From the NCBI RefSeq assembly GCF_030408355.1, contig NZ_CP046606.1, forward strand, positions 868,001 to 932,000: a DNA stretch of 64,000 bases, given 5' to 3'. Shown here piece after piece: positions 62,753 through 64,000 of this stretch; position 1 is the first letter of the stretch; each line of letters begins with the position of its first letter. This DNA comes from Corynebacterium afermentans subsp. afermentans. GTDB taxonomy: Bacteria > Actinomycetota > Actinomycetes > Mycobacteriales > Mycobacteriaceae. Below the pieces are notes generated by a model. That model did not search any database, was not told the origin of the DNA, and saw only the letters and a list, made by a program, of their open reading frames with translations. Made by a program: the position numbers and the translations under genes.

Positions 62753-62782
62753 ATCCTAGACGTCAGCCGGGCGAAGCTGACG
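62753..62782 (-). promoter_or_regulatory. Promoter and hairpin between ldh and the Nudix gene
   Basis: TAGGAT (62753-62758 on the minus strand) lies 6 nt before the Nudix start. Immediately upstream a perfect 7-bp stem CGTCAGC / GCTGACG (62761-62782, 8-nt loop) could be the ldh terminator or an operator of the pair. A variant of the recurring word (CGTCGACAAGC) follows at 62781-62791. Confidence 0.45.
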
Positions 62783-62799
62783 TCGACAAGCAAAGGCCC

Positions 62800-63759
62800 C
62801 TAGAACTCGGCGTGGTCGATGACCTCGCGCAGGGCCTTGGCGGAGTAGCGGAACTTCTCCAGCTCGTCGGAGTCGAGGCGCAGTTCGACAACGTTGCGTA
62901 CGCCGCTGCGGTTGAGGACGGTGGGGGTGCCGATGTAGAGGTCCTCGAGCCCGTACTCGCCTTCGAGTAGCGCGGAGACGGGCAGGACCACGTCCTCGTT
63001 GCGCAGGACCGCGCGCGTGATGCGGGCGAGCGCGTTGCCGATGCCGAAGGCGGTGTTGCCCTTGCGCTTGATGATGTCGTAGGCGGCGTCGCGGGTGCGG
63101 ATGAACATCTCGTCCATCTGGGTGTAGATGTCCGGGTTGGTCTCCGCCTCGGTCTCCAGCATGGCGCGCAGCGGCACACCGCCGACGGAGCCGGAGGAGA
63201 ACACGGGCAGTTCGGTGTCGCCGTGCTCGCCGATGATGTGGGTGTGCACGGCGGATGGGGCGATGTCGAAGTGCAGGCCGAGGTTGTGGCGCCAGCGGGC
63301 AGTGTCCAGCACGGTGCCGGAGCCGATGACCTGGTTGGACGGCAGGCCGGTCTGCTTCCAGGTGATGTAGGACAGCACATCCACGGGGTTGGTGGCCACG
63401 ACGTAGATGCCGTTGAAGCCGTTGGCCATGACCTCGGAGTTGATGGACTGGAAAATCTTGGCGTTGCGGGCGATCAGGTCGATGCGGGTCTCGCCGTCGC
63501 GCTGCGCCACGCCCGCGCAGTTGACCACCATGGCGGCGTCGCGGCAGTCCTCGTAGGTGCCCACCGTGACGTCCATGTGGTGGCCCGAGAACGGGATGGC
63601 GTGGTTGAGGTCCTCAACCTGGGCCCAGACGAGGTCCTCGTTGAGGTCGATGATGGCCAGGTGGTCCGCCAGGCCCTGGTTGACAATTGCGTATGCGTAG
63701 GCGGTGCCGACAGCGCCGGCGCCGATAAGGACGATCTTGTTGCCATGAGTCACGGTCAT
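62800..63759 (-). CDS. ldh: L-lactate dehydrogenase
   Basis: 319 residues. GAGAVGTAYAYAIVNQG is the NAD-binding motif, NPVDVLSYITWK and GSGTVLDTARWRHNLGLHFDI the substrate/cofactor motifs, and IIGEHGDTELPVFSSG holds the catalytic His with its partner Asp. It interconverts pyruvate and lactate with NADH. ATG 63759 is the start of homology; CACACT 7 nt upstream fits a leaderless mRNA. The Nudix-helicase pair lies downstream on the same strand but has a different base composition. Confidence 0.93.
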   Translation of the reverse strand: MTVTHGNKIVLIGAGAVGTAYAYAIVNQGLADHLAIIDLNEDLVWAQVEDLNHAIPFSGHHMDVTVGTYEDCRDAAMVVNCAGVAQRDGETRIDLIARNAKIFQSINSEVMANGFNGIYVVATNPVDVLSYITWKQTGLPSNQVIGSGTVLDTARWRHNLGLHFDIAPSAVHTHIIGEHGDTELPVFSSGSVGGVPLRAMLETEAETNPDIYTQMDEMFIRTRDAAYDIIKRKGNTAFGIGNALARITRAVLRNEDVVLPVSALLEGEYGLEDLYIGTPTVLNRSGVRNVVELRLDSDELEKFRYSAKALREVIDHAEF

Positions 63760-63816
63760 ACGACCAAGTGTGGCAGAGCCGCCGGGATCGCGCGCGGTGG
63801 GGGTTGGGCGCAAAAA

Positions 63817-63852
63817 CACAGCCGCCGCAGCGAGCGGGCTGCGGCGGCTGTG
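63817..63852 (-). terminator. Rho-independent terminator of the next gene
   Basis: A 14-bp perfect stem CACAGCCGCCGCAG / CTGCGGCGGCTGTG (63817-63830 with 63839-63852) is followed on the minus strand by five T. It terminates the membrane-protein gene that enters from the right and isolates it from ldh. Confidence 0.8.
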
Positions 63853-63876
63853 CGGGGGAGGGGAGGTTGCGCGGGA

Positions 63877-64000
63877 TTATGCCTTCGCGTACTCCTCCTG
63901 GGACTGTGCAACCACCTGTGGGCGTCCAGTGGCGAAGTACAGCACCGTCATGATCACCGTGAACGCCACGCCGATGCCGAGCGCGAGGCGGAAGTCCGGC
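63877..64000 (-). CDS. C-terminal end of a membrane protein (gene runs off the right edge)
   Basis: About 41 residues ending at the TAA at 63877: DFRLALGIGVAFTVIMTVLYFATG is a membrane helix, followed by the short hydrophilic tail RPQVVAQSQEEYAKA. It resembles the last helix and cytosolic tail of a secondary transporter, but too little is present to name a family. Confidence 0.5.
   Translation of the reverse strand, partial: PDFRLALGIGVAFTVIMTVLYFATGRPQVVAQSQEEYAKA

Overview
The window is high-GC chromosomal DNA from a Corynebacterium; the species cannot be named from sequence alone. The genus call rests on several markers. OdhA is a fused E2o/E1o 2-oxoglutarate dehydrogenase subunit of 1244 residues. 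MshB indicates mycothiol biosynthesis. There is a typA-lpqW-mshB-membrane protein-fdxC-dapC block, a dapD / AroP-like permease / dapD2 / dapE block, and a LOG-folP2-gpgS-DivIVA-DUF3117 run beside glgA/glgC and sigE/anti-sigma/tatB/mrp. These orders match Corynebacterium and Mycobacterium chromosomes. Many start codons lie 6-8 nt behind a -10-like hexamer with no Shine-Dalgarno sequence, as in leaderless actinobacterial mRNAs.

Layout. 1-3 kb: ku (5' part, minus strand) divergent from ligD and a 2H phosphoesterase, forming an NHEJ locus. 3-10 kb: a spermidine synthase-like protein, a PNPOx-like protein, a DHA2 exporter behind a secreted DUF4185 protein (candidate D-arabinan hydrolase), a cupin, an unknown protein and a DUF808 membrane protein. 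10-13.3 kb: a TPP riboswitch, ykoEDC (thiamine-precursor ECF transporter) and a small P-loop kinase-like protein. 13.2-14.2 kb: the fused remains of a peptide ABC transporter operon, where the 5' end of oppA is joined to the 3' part of oppF. 14.5-23 kb: DUF402, a secreted protein, typA, lpqW, mshB, fdxC, dapC and a GtrA-like protein. 23-32.6 kb: an HNH endonuclease, a GNAT, dapD, two AroP-like permeases, dapD2, dapE, LOG, folP2 and gpgS. 32.6-42.4 kb: DivIVA-like, DUF3117, an RlmA-like methyltransferase, a GH32-like protein coupled to glgA, glgC, an O-methyltransferase, sigE with its anti-sigma factor, tatB, mrp and a lipoprotein. 42.5-50.9 kb: odhA, a double-length ABC exporter and a conserved acidic-tailed protein. 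50.9-59.1 kb: a carboxylesterase, an acidic protein, then an apparent nucleoside/base uptake operon (MFS, nucleoside hydrolase, structured leader, ECF S-T-A). 59.3-62.7 kb: a low-GC Nudix plus PLD-helicase-DUF3427 pair that looks transferred. 62.8-64 kb: ldh and the end of a membrane protein gene.

Points of most interest are the transferred Nudix/helicase-nuclease pair (possible defence module), the ECF operon with a pseudoknot-capable leader over its Shine-Dalgarno site and a half-degenerate double ATPase, the internal opp deletion, a GH32-like protein lacking all three catalytic acids inside the glycogen locus, and an 11-base word (GCTTATCGACG) found nine times where far fewer than one copy is expected.
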